Positions 1 through 8,776 of a stretch of DNA of 17,862 bases are shown here, piece by piece. The stretch is from Flavobacterium sp. UBA807 (GTDB taxonomy: Bacteria > Bacteroidota > Bacteroidia > Flavobacteriales > Flavobacteriaceae): NCBI GenBank assembly GCA_002296885.1, contig DBIH01000109.1, positions 1 through 17,862 on the forward strand. Direction: 5' to 3'. Every line of letters begins with the position of its first letter. Positions within the stretch are counted from its first letter, which is position 1. The notes under the pieces are model-generated. The model searched no databases and was not told where the DNA came from. It saw nothing but the letters and a program-made list of their open reading frames with translations. A program made the position numbers and the translations under genes.

Positions 1-2813
1 TGAAAATCAACATTACCAGTTTATTTTTACTTCTTTCAATTTGCATATTTGGTCAAAAGAATTACCATCAGTATGTGAATCCGATGATTGGAACCGGAGG
101 TCACGGTCATACCTATCCCGGTGCTACTGTTCCGTTCGGAATGGTGCAGCTCTCACCCGATACTCGAATTGATGGAAGCTGGGATGGTTGTTCAGGTTAT
201 CATTATTCAGACAACACGATTTATGGATTTTCACATACGCATCTTAATGGTACCGGTTGTTCCGATTTTGGGGATATTATGCTGATGCCGACTATGGGGG
301 AAACAAGTCAGAATCCTAAAGAATATAACTCAACTTTTTCACACAAAAACGAAAAAGCAAGTGCAGGATTCTATTCAGTGAAACTCGATAAATACAATAT
401 TGACGTTAGGTTGACAGCTTCAACAAGAGTAGGATTCCACGAATACACTTTCAACAAAGCAGGTAAGGCAAATATTGTTCTCGACCTTAACCATAGAGAT
501 AAATTATTGGATGGTGATATTTATATTATAAACGACCGAACTGTTCAGGTTTTTCGTAGAAGTGAAGCTTGGGCAAAAGACCAGTATGTTTATGCTCAGA
601 TTGAATTCAATGTCCCAATGAAAGTTACAGACAGCAGGGGCAACAGACATTATGATGAAATTCCGGCAAATCATTATATTGGCGGAACGGAAGCGGCGGT
701 TAGTTTCTCCAAATTTGTTAAAAAAGGAGAAAAGATTTTGGTAAAAGTGGCGCTTTCGCCAACAGGTTATGAAGGTGCCAAATTGAATATGTCAGAAATT
801 AAAGGCTGGGATTTCAACAAAGTAAAACAAAGCGCTGAAATGCTTTGGGACAAACAATTATCGAAAATTGAAATTTGGGAAAGCAAAAAAGATAAATTAA
901 CTGTTTTCTACACCGCTTTATACCACACCATGATTCAGCCGAACATCGCGCAGGATATTGATGGAAAATATCGTGGGAGAGACAACCAAATTCATAAGGC
1001 CGAAGGATTTGATTACTATTCGGTTTTCTCGCTTTGGGATACGTTTAGGGCGGCTAATCCATTATATACTTTGATTGAAAAGAAACGTACTGCCGATTTT
1101 ATCAATACATTTTTAATGCAATACGAACAAGGCGGAAGGCTGCCGGTTTGGGAATTGGCCTCGAATGAAACCGATTGTATGATTGGGTATCATTCGGTTT
1201 CCGTTATTGCAGATGCTATGGTAAAGGGGATCAAAGGATTTGATTATGAAAAAGCATTTGAAGCAGCAAAACATTCCGCCATGCTAGACCATTTGGGTTT
1301 GGATGCTTATAAAAAACAAGGTTTTATCTCGATGGATGATGAGCATGAAAGCGTTTCCAAAACACTTGAATATGCCTATGATGATTGGTGCATTGCACAA
1401 ATGGCAAAGATTTTAGATAAAAAAGACGATTACAATTACTTTATGGATCGTTCTCAAAGCTGGAAAAATGTCTTTGATTCCCAAACAGGATTTATGCGTC
1501 CAAAGAAGAATGGCGGCTGGGATAAACCGTTTGATGCAAGGGAGATCAATAATAATTTCACCGAAGGAAACTCCTGGCAGTATTCATTCTTTGTGCCACA
1601 GGATATTCCGGGAATGGTTCAGGCTTATGGTGGAAAGGAAAAATTTGAAGCTAAGCTCGATGAAATGTTCAACAGTGAAAGCAAAACAACTGGCCGTGAG
1701 CAGGCAGATGTTACAGGATTAATCGGGCAGTATGCACACGGCAATGAGCCAAGCCATCACATTGCGTATTTGTATAATTATGTTGGAAAGCCTGAAAAAA
1801 CATCTGAAAAAGTGCGTTTCATTTTGGAGAATTTCTACAAAAATTCTCCCGATGGTTTGATTGGAAATGAAGACTGCGGGCAAATGAGCGCCTGGTATGT
1901 TCTGAGTTCAATAGGGATTTATGATGTCACTCCAGGAAGTCTCTTTTTTCTCACCACAAAACCCTATTTTAAAAATGCCAGAATCAATTTTGAAGATAAA
2001 ACCTCAAAGGTATTAACAGATCAAATCACAAAGAACATATTCATCAATTACGATTTGCAGGGCTACGATTCAGATAAGAATCAAAGTACGTATCGTCCAA
2101 TTTTACCTGTTCCGGTTTTTGAGGCCCAAAGCAAAACGTTCAAAGACAAATCAGGCATCGAAATAAAAGGTTATAATGATAATCAGGATCTGTATTATTG
2201 GTTTTCGGATAGCAAGCAAACCCAAAACCCAAAAATGACAAAATACAAAGGACCAATAGAAGTTAAAAAAACCTCTACCATTTTTGCTTTAAGTCAAATA
2301 GGGGATCAAAAAAGCAAAGCAGTTTCGGCGACGTTCTTTAAAAAACCAAACAACTATACTATTTATATCAAATCAACGTACAATCCGCAATATCATGCTG
2401 GTGGCCCTGATGGTTTGTTAGACGGAATCAATGGCACAGAAAATTGGCGCAAAGGCGACTGGCAGGGTTACCAAAGTCAGGATTTTGAAGCAGTAGTCGA
2501 TTTACAGAAAGAAATGAAGATCCATTCTATCGGGGCAACATTCCTTCAGGATTCTCGTTCGTGGATATTGATGCCAATCAAAGTCGAATATTATGTGTCA
2601 AAGGATAATATCAATTTTACTTTAGCAGGAACTATAGAAAATGATATTGATCCAAAAGAAACCGAAAACAAAATCAAAAATTTTAATTTAGATAAAGAAG
2701 TAAAAACAAGATATATAAAAGTGAAAGCCTATAATTTCGGCAAACTTCCTGAATGGCATCAGGGATTTGGCGGTGATGCTTTTATTTTTATAGATGAGAT
2801 TTCAATAAAATAA
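1..2813 (+). CDS. Secreted GH92 family alpha-mannosidase with C-terminal discoidin-like domain (first base outside window)
   Basis: The reading frame is open from base 1. The window begins with TG AAA ATC, so the start is almost certainly an ATG whose A lies one base upstream. This gives a 937-residue protein with a hydrophobic signal peptide (about residues 1-19, ending IFGQ) that an internal start at 75 would lose. The GH92 N-terminal signature NPMIGTGGHGHTYPG is at residues 28-42. The GNEPSHH motif (Glu583, the likely general acid by comparison with the family) and GNEDCGQMSAW (Asp625, a candidate for one of the basic Asp residues) lie in the (alpha/alpha)6 catalytic part. Residues about 700-780 resemble a chitobiase-type C-terminal domain, and about 785-937 an F5/8-type C (discoidin/CBM32-like) domain. 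GH92 enzymes are calcium-dependent exo-alpha-mannosidases that trim N-glycans or mannans, here periplasmic or extracellular. The linkage specificity cannot be read from sequence. No type IX secretion tail is visible. The next gene follows after 3 nt, suggesting co-transcription. Confidence 0.95.
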   Translation, partial: KINITSLFLLLSICIFGQKNYHQYVNPMIGTGGHGHTYPGATVPFGMVQLSPDTRIDGSWDGCSGYHYSDNTIYGFSHTHLNGTGCSDFGDIMLMPTMGETSQNPKEYNSTFSHKNEKASAGFYSVKLDKYNIDVRLTASTRVGFHEYTFNKAGKANIVLDLNHRDKLLDGDIYIINDRTVQVFRRSEAWAKDQYVYAQIEFNVPMKVTDSRGNRHYDEIPANHYIGGTEAAVSFSKFVKKGEKILVKVALSPTGYEGAKLNMSEIKGWDFNKVKQSAEMLWDKQLSKIEIWESKKDKLTVFYTALYHTMIQPNIAQDIDGKYRGRDNQIHKAEGFDYYSVFSLWDTFRAANPLYTLIEKKRTADFINTFLMQYEQGGRLPVWELASNETDCMIGYHSVSVIADAMVKGIKGFDYEKAFEAAKHSAMLDHLGLDAYKKQGFISMDDEHESVSKTLEYAYDDWCIAQMAKILDKKDDYNYFMDRSQSWKNVFDSQTGFMRPKKNGGWDKPFDAREINNNFTEGNSWQYSFFVPQDIPGMVQAYGGKEKFEAKLDEMFNSESKTTGREQADVTGLIGQYAHGNEPSHHIAYLYNYVGKPEKTSEKVRFILENFYKNSPDGLIGNEDCGQMSAWYVLSSIGIYDVTPGSLFFLTTKPYFKNARINFEDKTSKVLTDQITKNIFINYDLQGYDSDKNQSTYRPILPVPVFEAQSKTFKDKSGIEIKGYNDNQDLYYWFSDSKQTQNPKMTKYKGPIEVKKTSTIFALSQIGDQKSKAVSATFFKKPNNYTIYIKSTYNPQYHAGGPDGLLDGINGTENWRKGDWQGYQSQDFEAVVDLQKEMKIHSIGATFLQDSRSWILMPIKVEYYVSKDNINFTLAGTIENDIDPKETENKIKNFNLDKEVKTRYIKVKAYNFGKLPEWHQGFGGDAFIFIDEISIK

Positions 2814-2816
2814 TTT

Positions 2817-3581
2817 ATGAAAGTTGCATTAATACAAACCTCGCTTATTTGGGAAAACCCACTTGAAAACCGAAGTCATCTGGCACAAAAAATAACCGGA
2901 TTTATGGAAGATGTCGATCTGATTGTACTTCCCGAAATGTTTTCATCCGGATTTACAATGGATCCGAAGTCAGTTGCCGAAAAAATGGATGGAGAAACCG
3001 TTTCATGGCTTCAGCATTTGGCAAAAGCAAAAGATTGTGCAATTACCGGGAGTTTGGTAATTGAAGAAGCCGGAAGTTATTATAACCGACTTCTCTTTGT
3101 TTACCCGTCAGGTGAGATAAAATGGTATGATAAGAGGCATTTGTTTACGCTCTCCGGTGAGCATAAACACTATGCAGCAGGTGAAAACAGGCTGATTGTA
3201 GATTACAAAGGATTTAAAATTTGCCCATTGATTTGTTACGATTTGCGGTTTCCTGTTTTTTCAAGAAATACCGAGAATTATGATGTGCTGATTTATGTTG
3301 CCAATTGGCCAAAACCACGTGTAACCGCGTGGGATATTTTACTAAAAGCCCGTGCTGTAGAAAATATGTGCTATGTAATTGGCGTTAATCGCATTGGGAG
3401 TGACCATAACAAACATGATTATGTTGGACATTCTCAGGTAGTTAATTTCCTTGGAGAATATATTTTAGAGCCTCAGGAAGCTGATTCTGTTTTTATAGTA
3501 GAACTGGATAAAATCAAATTAATGGAAACCCGAGAAAAGTTGGCTTTTCTGAACGACAGGGACAGTTTCAAGCTTATTTAG
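2817..3581 (+). CDS. Omega-amidase / nitrilase-superfamily hydrolase (YafV-like)
   Basis: This 254-residue cytoplasmic protein belongs to the carbon-nitrogen hydrolase superfamily. The catalytic triad is visible: Glu40 in LPEMFSSGF, Lys106 in WYDKRHLF and Cys140 in LICYDLRFPVF. The block WYDKRHLFTLSGEHKHYAAG is typical of the YafV/Nit2-type omega-amidases, which hydrolyse 2-oxoglutaramate or 2-oxosuccinamate to the 2-oxoacid plus ammonia (metabolite repair after glutamine transamination, methionine salvage). The length matches the family. The ATG lies 3 nt after the stop of the mannosidase gene, so the two are probably one transcript, although no functional link is obvious. Its last 8 bases overlap the convergent lipoprotein gene tail to tail. 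Subfamily assignment is from motif recognition; the exact substrate is inferred. Confidence 0.92.
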   Translation: MKVALIQTSLIWENPLENRSHLAQKITGFMEDVDLIVLPEMFSSGFTMDPKSVAEKMDGETVSWLQHLAKAKDCAITGSLVIEEAGSYYNRLLFVYPSGEIKWYDKRHLFTLSGEHKHYAAGENRLIVDYKGFKICPLICYDLRFPVFSRNTENYDVLIYVANWPKPRVTAWDILLKARAVENMCYVIGVNRIGSDHNKHDYVGHSQVVNFLGEYILEPQEADSVFIVELDKIKLMETREKLAFLNDRDSFKLI

Positions 3582-5172
3582 CCTTCAGATTAAATGATTG
3601 TTCCCAGTCCCAATTGGCTCTTATAGGAATTTCAGTGGGTAGGTAAATAACTTCCTCGCTCTGTTTTCTTTCGAGAAAACTTCCTGTATCCCATACTTTA
3701 TTGTGGTTATCGTCATAAATAACCCTTAGCGTATAGGTAGCAGGTTCAATAGCATCAAAATTAATGATTGTTTCCTTTTCGCTATATTCAGCATATTTAA
3801 CCTTTCCATCTTTATCGGTAAGCTGGATAATCACGGGAAAACGTTTAACATTCTCTAAAGTTACCCTCATATTTCCATAATCAGAAGCCTGTTTGGTGCC
3901 TGTTCTGTAGATTAACGTATCGTTTTGATGTTCATAAAAATCGGTTAAGGCACCGGGCAATAATTGAATCTTATACTTTTGGAGCTCTTCTTTCTTAAAA
4001 TCCAAAAATAGTTTTTGATTAAACTCATCATATTCTGTTTCAAATGGAACAGCAATTGAATCCTTATTGAAAATCGAGATTTTAGTTTTGTCAAATTTCA
4101 CCAAAGGAATACTGCTGTTTAACGAAAATCGTTCACGAAGTGGAAGGTTTCCGTTAAATTCAGTGGCAATGCTTAGTGTATCATTCTTTTCCTTTTTCAG
4201 CTTTACCAGAAAATCTTTTTTGAAGTTTTCATTCTCAACGCTCGCTTTGAGAGAATCTGCTTTTACGGGTTTAAACCAAACCTGTACAGAGTCCTTCTTA
4301 GGGAATTGAGTAACCTGTGTTGGTATAATTTCAGAACCGTTCTTTAGAGTAACTTTGACGTTTTTTGGACTGCCTTCATAGCCCATTATTAGTCTGTTTC
4401 CTGATGCCTGGGTTGGTTTTTCTGCTTTAAAAGGAAGTTTCTCCTTAAACATTTCAACTTCAAAAATAGTGTCATTTGGAACCGTAATGTATTGTTTCTG
4501 AAAACCAATTTTATCCGATTTCGGATTGTATTTATTGTCTCCGTTGTCTTTTAAAGCGACCAAAAGGTATTTTCCGGCCTTAATATTTTCAAGGGAAACT
4601 ATTTTTAAACTGTCCAGTGTATTGGTAATATACCTTGGGGTTTCCTTATAAATAGTGGAGTCGTTGAATTTTTCATTGATTTCATAAAGCATAACCGAAA
4701 CGAAATTATCCGTTTTTTTCTCTAAGGCATCTTTTACTTTTACTCTAACCTTCAATGAATCGATATGAGGGCCAGTTGAAAAAACATATTTAAACTGTGA
4801 AAAAGGATTACCTTCGTTATTATCTTCAATGCTTTGCCCAAAATTGAAACTATAGGTTGTATTTGGCTGCAAAGTATCCTTTAGTTTGATGGTTATAACT
4901 TTGCTGGCATTACTAGGTAAAATATCGGGCTGGCGTTTCATTGGCGGCGAAATAACCAACTGCTTGTTGATGTTTTTCAGCTTTACATACTCATCAAAAA
5001 CCAACTTGATTTCTTTTCCGTTAAAATTAGTCGAAAGATTTTTTGGGAAACTAGCTTTAAGCACAGGCGAAATTGTATCCTTAGCTCCACCGGTTATGCT
5101 TCCACGTTTCGCACAGCCTGCCATGGTGCCTATTAAAATGCAACAAAGAAATCCTATAATAAATTTTGGCAT
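3574..5172 (-). CDS. Ig-like domain lipoprotein, function unknown
   Basis: The protein has 532 residues. A signal peptide ends in a lipobox-like MAGC with Cys20, so it should be lipid-anchored in the cell envelope. Residues about 30-135 form a Big_5-type bacterial Ig-like domain: the pattern SPVLKASFPKNLSTNF, then FDEYVKL, LVISPP and YSFNFGQSIEDNNEGNP is characteristic. The remainder is beta-rich with no recognisable catalytic motif, and the segment around residues 480-525 (RVIYDDNHNKVWDTGSF) resembles the terminal domain seen in conserved Bacteroidota proteins of this type. It overlaps the convergent amidase gene by 8 bp. The ComF-like gene lies 74 bp upstream in the same direction, so the two could be co-transcribed. 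No specific role can be assigned; a structural or surface-assembly role is possible. Confidence 0.88.
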   Translation of the reverse strand: MPKFIIGFLCCILIGTMAGCAKRGSITGGAKDTISPVLKASFPKNLSTNFNGKEIKLVFDEYVKLKNINKQLVISPPMKRQPDILPSNASKVITIKLKDTLQPNTTYSFNFGQSIEDNNEGNPFSQFKYVFSTGPHIDSLKVRVKVKDALEKKTDNFVSVMLYEINEKFNDSTIYKETPRYITNTLDSLKIVSLENIKAGKYLLVALKDNGDNKYNPKSDKIGFQKQYITVPNDTIFEVEMFKEKLPFKAEKPTQASGNRLIMGYEGSPKNVKVTLKNGSEIIPTQVTQFPKKDSVQVWFKPVKADSLKASVENENFKKDFLVKLKKEKNDTLSIATEFNGNLPLRERFSLNSSIPLVKFDKTKISIFNKDSIAVPFETEYDEFNQKLFLDFKKEELQKYKIQLLPGALTDFYEHQNDTLIYRTGTKQASDYGNMRVTLENVKRFPVIIQLTDKDGKVKYAEYSEKETIINFDAIEPATYTLRVIYDDNHNKVWDTGSFLERKQSEEVIYLPTEIPIRANWDWEQSFNLKAK

Positions 5173-5246
5173 ATTGCTGTTTTTTCAAAGCACAAAATAA
5201 CAATTATATTTAGTGTGAATGAAATGTTTTTGATGAAACTTAACAA

Positions 5247-5930
5247 TTAATTATGGGCCATTGCCATGCAGACGATGCTAATCTTTGAATTAGGTATTTT
5301 AAGCAATGCACGGCTACAGGCTTCTAATGTTGAGCCAGTAGTGAGGACATCATCTACTAATAGGAAATGTTTGCCTTTATGATTTTCTGAAAAGTCAACA
5401 TCAAAAACAGAAGTAATCATGTCGGCTCTGCCCAAAAGATCTTTCTTAGTCTGGGTTTTTGTATACAGTTTTCGATATAAAAGTGTATCATCATAAGCAA
5501 TTTCAAGGTTTGATGACAAGGTCTTTCCAAAACCGGCAACTTGGTTGTAACCACGTTCATGGAATCGCTTTTTATGTAGCGGAACAGGAATTATAAAATC
5601 GATATCTTTAAGTTGTTGCAGATTTTTTAATTCTTCGGAATACCAATTACCAATGGTTTCACCAATTTGTTCCTGACCTTTATACTTTAGCTTGTGAATC
5701 ATTTCCTGAACAATACCTTTTTTATGAAAGTAAAACAAAGCCGAACCATATTCAAGCGGAATCCTTCCGTAAAACTTTTGCATTACTTCATTTTCGGGGA
5801 TTTTATGATGATTGGTCAATGGAATTTCATGCCGGCATTGGGTGCAAAGTACTATTTCATCATTCAGTAAAAACGATTCGCAGCCTGCACAGGCTTTAGG
5901 GAAAAATAAATTCAACAGGTTTTGCAACAT
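5247..5930 (-). CDS. ComF family phosphoribosyltransferase-like protein
   Basis: The protein has 227 residues. The N-terminus carries a four-cysteine zinc-finger-like motif (Cys14, Cys17, Cys29, Cys32). The C-terminal half is a type I phosphoribosyltransferase fold with the PRPP-binding loop VDDVLTTGST (Asp193 onwards). The central PVPLHKKRFHERGYNQ block is diagnostic of ComF/GntX proteins. ComF is cytoplasmic and, in competent bacteria, helps handle incoming single-stranded DNA; its enzymatic role is unclear. The length is normal. The gene is divergent from glyS with 98 bp between start codons, and reads towards the lipoprotein gene. I am confident of the family but not of a role in competence in this organism. 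Confidence 0.93.
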   Translation of the reverse strand: MLQNLLNLFFPKACAGCESFLLNDEIVLCTQCRHEIPLTNHHKIPENEVMQKFYGRIPLEYGSALFYFHKKGIVQEMIHKLKYKGQEQIGETIGNWYSEELKNLQQLKDIDFIIPVPLHKKRFHERGYNQVAGFGKTLSSNLEIAYDDTLLYRKLYTKTQTKKDLLGRADMITSVFDVDFSENHKGKHFLLVDDVLTTGSTLEACSRALLKIPNSKISIVCMAMAHN

Positions 5931-5950
5931 AAAAAGGATTTTTTCTTACA

Positions 5951-5958
5951 TAAAAGTA
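5951..5958 (-). promoter_or_regulatory. Possible -7 box for the ComF-like gene
   Basis: On the minus strand this reads TACTTTTA, a one-base variant of the Bacteroidota TAnnTTTG box, 20 bases before the ATG at 5930. No convincing -33 TTTG was seen at the right spacing, so the call is weak. Confidence 0.3.
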
Positions 5959-6012
5959 TAAAAATTTTCCATTCTAATTGATTTTTAGGGCTTTTTTTAA
6001 AAACTGTTTTTA

Positions 6013-6020
6013 TATTTTTG
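6013..6020 (+). promoter_or_regulatory. Probable -7 box of the glyS promoter
   Basis: TATTTTTG matches the Bacteroidota consensus TAnnTTTG and is followed by CAACC, a common continuation at such promoters. It lies only 8 nt before the glyS ATG at 6029, so the transcript would have a very short leader or none. This also argues against the upstream TTG at 5978 as the start. No -33 TTTG was found at the expected distance. Confidence 0.5.
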
Positions 6021-6028
6021 CAACCATT

Positions 6029-7570
6029 ATGGCAAAACAAGAAGATTTATTTAAGAACGTAGTTTCGCATGCAAAGGAGTACGGATTTATTTTTCCGTCA
6101 AGCGAAATTTATGATGGTTTGAGCGCAGTATATGACTATGCCCAAAACGGAGTAGAATTAAAAAAGAATATTAGGGAGTATTGGTGGAAAGCCATGGTTC
6201 AGATGCATGAAAACATTGTAGGGCTTGATGCCGCAATTTTGATGCACCCGACAACATGGAAAGCTTCCGGTCACGTTGATGCGTTTAACGATCCGTTGAT
6301 TGACAACAAAGACTCTAAAAAAAGATACAGAGCCGACGTTTTAATTGAGGACTATGCCGAAAAATTAAACCTTAAAGCTAAAAAGGAAATTGAAAAAGCG
6401 CGCGAGCGTTTTGGTGTTGCTTTTGACGAAGAGCAATACAAAACAACCAATCCGAGGGTTATGGAATACCTTTCAAAAGAAAGAGAAATTCTTGAAAGAA
6501 TGGGCAAATCGCTTGGTAACGGTGACTTAGACGATGTAAAAGCATTAATCGAAGAATTGGAAATTGCCGATCCTGAAACCGGTTCAAGAAATTGGACTGA
6601 TGTGAAGCAATTCAATTTAATGTTCGGTACAAAACTTGGTGCTTCTGCCGAAAACGCAATGGATTTATACCTGCGTCCGGAAACAGCTCAGGGTATTTTT
6701 GTGAATTTCCTAAATGTACAGAAAACAGGAAGAATGAAGATTCCGTTTGGAATTGCTCAAACCGGAAAAGCTTTCAGGAATGAGATTGTTGCAAGGCAGT
6801 TTATCTTCCGTATGCGTGAATTTGAACAAATGGAAATGCAGTTTTTCGTAAAGCCGGGTGAGGAAATGAAATGGTACGAATACTGGAAGGAAACTCGTTT
6901 GAAATGGCATTTGTCACTTGGATTAGGAAAAGAAAATTACCGTTTTCACGACCACGAGAAATTAGCCCATTATGCCAACGCGGCAGCCGATATTGAGTTC
7001 AATTTCCCATTTGGTTTCAAGGAACTGGAAGGAATCCATTCGAGAACCGATTTCGATTTGAAGGCGCACGAACAATATTCAGGTAAAAAGCTGCAATATT
7101 TTGACAACGATACTAATTCTAACTATGTTCCTTATGTAGTAGAAACTTCGGTTGGTTTGGACAGAATGTTCTTGGCGGTTTTTGCTACTTCATTGAAAGA
7201 AGAAACACTAGAAGACGGTTCTACACGAACAGTTTTAAGCTTACCATCAGTCTTGGCACCAACAAAAGCTGCCGTTTTACCATTGGTTAAAAAAGACGGA
7301 TTGCCGGAAGTTGCCCAAAAAATCATCGAAGATTTAAAATGGGACTTCAATGTGGCTTATGACGAAAAAGATGCAGTAGGACGACGTTACAGAAGACAAG
7401 ATGCCCTTGGAACCCCTTTCTGTATTACAGTTGACCACCAGACGCTCGAAGATAACACCGTAACCATTCGCCACAGAGATTCTATGGCTCAGGACAGGGT
7501 TAAAATTTCTGATTTAAGAGGAATAATCAACGAAGAAGTTTCGGTTAGAAACTGGTTAATGAAAATGTAA
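6029..7570 (+). CDS. glyS: Glycyl-tRNA synthetase, alpha2 dimeric type
   Basis: This 513-residue class II aminoacyl-tRNA synthetase charges tRNA-Gly with glycine in the cytoplasm. LRPETAQGIFVNF starts at residue 215. Motif 2 is FRNEIVARQFIFRMREFEQ from residue 249, and motif 3 is SVGLDRMFLAV from residue 374. The TDFDLKAHEQYSGKKL block is GlyRS-specific. The C-terminal anticodon-binding domain begins near VLAPTKAAVLPL and contains GRRYRRQDALGTPFCITVD. The frame is open upstream to a TTG at 5978, but that would add 17 hydrophobic residues and would sit upstream of the TATTTTTG promoter box. MAKQEDLFKNVVSHAKEYGF is the normal family N-terminus, so ATG 6029 is chosen. The single-chain alpha2 form, not the bacterial alpha/beta tetramer, is usual in Bacteroidota. 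Confidence 0.97.
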   Translation: MAKQEDLFKNVVSHAKEYGFIFPSSEIYDGLSAVYDYAQNGVELKKNIREYWWKAMVQMHENIVGLDAAILMHPTTWKASGHVDAFNDPLIDNKDSKKRYRADVLIEDYAEKLNLKAKKEIEKARERFGVAFDEEQYKTTNPRVMEYLSKEREILERMGKSLGNGDLDDVKALIEELEIADPETGSRNWTDVKQFNLMFGTKLGASAENAMDLYLRPETAQGIFVNFLNVQKTGRMKIPFGIAQTGKAFRNEIVARQFIFRMREFEQMEMQFFVKPGEEMKWYEYWKETRLKWHLSLGLGKENYRFHDHEKLAHYANAAADIEFNFPFGFKELEGIHSRTDFDLKAHEQYSGKKLQYFDNDTNSNYVPYVVETSVGLDRMFLAVFATSLKEETLEDGSTRTVLSLPSVLAPTKAAVLPLVKKDGLPEVAQKIIEDLKWDFNVAYDEKDAVGRRYRRQDALGTPFCITVDHQTLEDNTVTIRHRDSMAQDRVKISDLRGIINEEVSVRNWLMKM

Positions 7571-7592
7571 ACGAATAATTTTCAAAAATATT

Positions 7593-7626
7593 AATCCCAA
7601 ATTCCGAAAAGAGTTTGGGATTTTTC
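7593..7626 (+). terminator. Rho-independent terminator of glyS
   Basis: AATCCCAAA (7593-7601) and TTTGGGATT (7614-7622) form a perfect 9-bp stem with a 12-nt loop, running directly into TTTTT. It lies 22 nt after the glyS stop codon. Confidence 0.85.
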
Positions 7627-7660
7627 ATTTTGTAAGCATTCATCTGAATAAAAACCGACA

Positions 7661-7697
7661 TATTAACAAGATGACGTTTAATATTAACAATTTGACG
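7661..7697 (+). repeat. Direct repeat, 21-bp period, upstream of the LytTR regulator
   Basis: TATTAACAAGATGACG (7661-7676) is repeated as TATTAACAATTTGACG (7682-7697), with 14 of 16 bases identical. The 21-bp start-to-start distance is two helical turns. That is the spacing of tandem sites bound by LytTR-domain regulators (9-bp sites separated by 12 bp). The minus strand contains GTTAAT in each unit, which fits the right half of the loose LytTR consensus, but the left half does not fit. It may be an autoregulatory site. Confidence 0.45.
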
Positions 7698-7719
7698 AAA
7701 TTCTCTCCCAAAATTTTAC

Positions 7720-7752
7720 TTTCGTTATAACGAAAATGCATACGTTTAAACG
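7720..7752 (+). promoter_or_regulatory. Two CGTTWWAACG palindromes, candidate operator
   Basis: TTTCGTTATAACGAAA (7720-7735) is a perfect 16-bp palindrome, and CGTTTAAACG (7743-7752) a perfect 10-bp one. Both share the core CGTTWWAACG, with cores starting 20 bp apart (7723 and 7743). They occupy the place where a -33 element would be expected for the TATTTTTG box at 7757, so they probably bind a dimeric regulator of the LytTR gene. The regulator is unknown. Confidence 0.5.
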
Positions 7753-7756
7753 ATTA

Positions 7757-7764
7757 TATTTTTG
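7757..7764 (+). promoter_or_regulatory. Probable -7 box for the LytTR regulator gene
   Basis: TATTTTTG fits TAnnTTTG. Transcription from it would give a leader of roughly 90-95 nt before the ATG at 7865. No TTTG is found at -33; palindromes occupy that region instead. Confidence 0.45.
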
Positions 7765-7864
7765 TGGCTGATTTTTTATAGCAATCTTAGCCAATATTAA
7801 TAGTTTCCCCGAACTACCTAAAATGACGTGCTGGTGCTTTCCCTATATCCCTGGAAAAGCGCAG

Positions 7865-8776
7865 ATGAGCCACACTTTTATTATTATTGATGACAATCAG
7901 GAAGATGTCACGAAGACTCAGGCAATTGCCGAGCGTTTTCGTAATTTATCATTCCTTGCATCGGCTAATAATTATGACGATGGTGTGAATCTGATTCTCG
8001 AACACCAGCCACACCTTGTTTTCCTTGAAATTGACCCTTCCGATAAAAAAAGTAATCTTTCCTTAAGCCTTATTAATGAACTGTATCGTTATTTAAGAAC
8101 GGTTCCAAAGATTATTGTTACAACGACAAAAAAGGATTTGGCATATGATGCGCTGCAATACGAAGTAGTCGATTATTTGTTGAAACCCTTAAATATAAAT
8201 GACTTCAGAAAATCAATCCTGAAATTTGATCGCGCCATACAATCGGATTTACCGCATATGGAAGTAAAAAACCCGGTTGCTACCTATGAAGTTTTAGACG
8301 AAGCCGAGGAGATGGCAATTCAGCAGGAAGAAGAGGTTGATGTAAATGTAAACGATATTGAGGTTAAGATTACCCCAATCACATTTGAAAAGCCAACAGT
8401 CGTTCAGCCACAGCAGCCCGACCAGTCATTGGTTATCTGCGTTAAATCGTATGGAGATTACCGTTATATAGACTCAGAAGACATCCTTTATTTTGAAGCG
8501 GATAACAACTCAACCGACATACACCTTAATAACGGTGAGATGATTACGGCGTTCAAAACCTTAAAGCATTTTGAAACTGTTTTGCCTACAACGCAGTTCC
8601 TGCGTATCCATAATAGTTATATTATTAATATCAACCAGGTTTCCCGAATCCATACAGGAAACACCGTTTGCTATATCAAAAACTCTACAACCAAACTTCC
8701 GTTCTCTAAATCCTATAAAGAGAATGTCGATTTAATTATAAGCCGAATCGCCGGAGGAAATTATTTGGAAATTTAG
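7865..8776 (+). CDS. LytTR-family response regulator with atypical receiver (Glu at phosphorylation site)
   Basis: The protein has 303 residues. Residues about 4-120 form a receiver-like domain: acidic pair Asp9/Asp10 in IIIDD, a hydroxyl residue in IIVTTT (85-88 region) and conserved Lys107 in VDYLLKPL. The position that should be the phosphorylated Asp is Glu55 in LVFLEID. A roughly 75-residue acidic linker rich in Glu and Gln follows. Residues about 195-300 form a LytTR DNA-binding domain (YIDSEDILYFEADNNST, then FLRIHNSYIININQV). The frame is open to ATG 7823, but the added 14 residues (with two Cys and two Trp/Phe) do not belong to a receiver. ATG 7865 gives the normal MSHTFIIIDD start. 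There is no partner kinase next to it. The next gene follows after 35 bp but appears to have its own promoter. The regulator is likely phosphorylation-independent, or mimics the phosphorylated state (inference). Confidence 0.9.
   Translation: MSHTFIIIDDNQEDVTKTQAIAERFRNLSFLASANNYDDGVNLILEHQPHLVFLEIDPSDKKSNLSLSLINELYRYLRTVPKIIVTTTKKDLAYDALQYEVVDYLLKPLNINDFRKSILKFDRAIQSDLPHMEVKNPVATYEVLDEAEEMAIQQEEEVDVNVNDIEVKITPITFEKPTVVQPQQPDQSLVICVKSYGDYRYIDSEDILYFEADNNSTDIHLNNGEMITAFKTLKHFETVLPTTQFLRIHNSYIININQVSRIHTGNTVCYIKNSTTKLPFSKSYKENVDLIISRIAGGNYLEI

Noticed and set aside
5978..6028. An upstream TTG start for glycyl-tRNA synthetase.
   Set aside because: It precedes the promoter-like box, and the added residues are hydrophobic and absent from the family.
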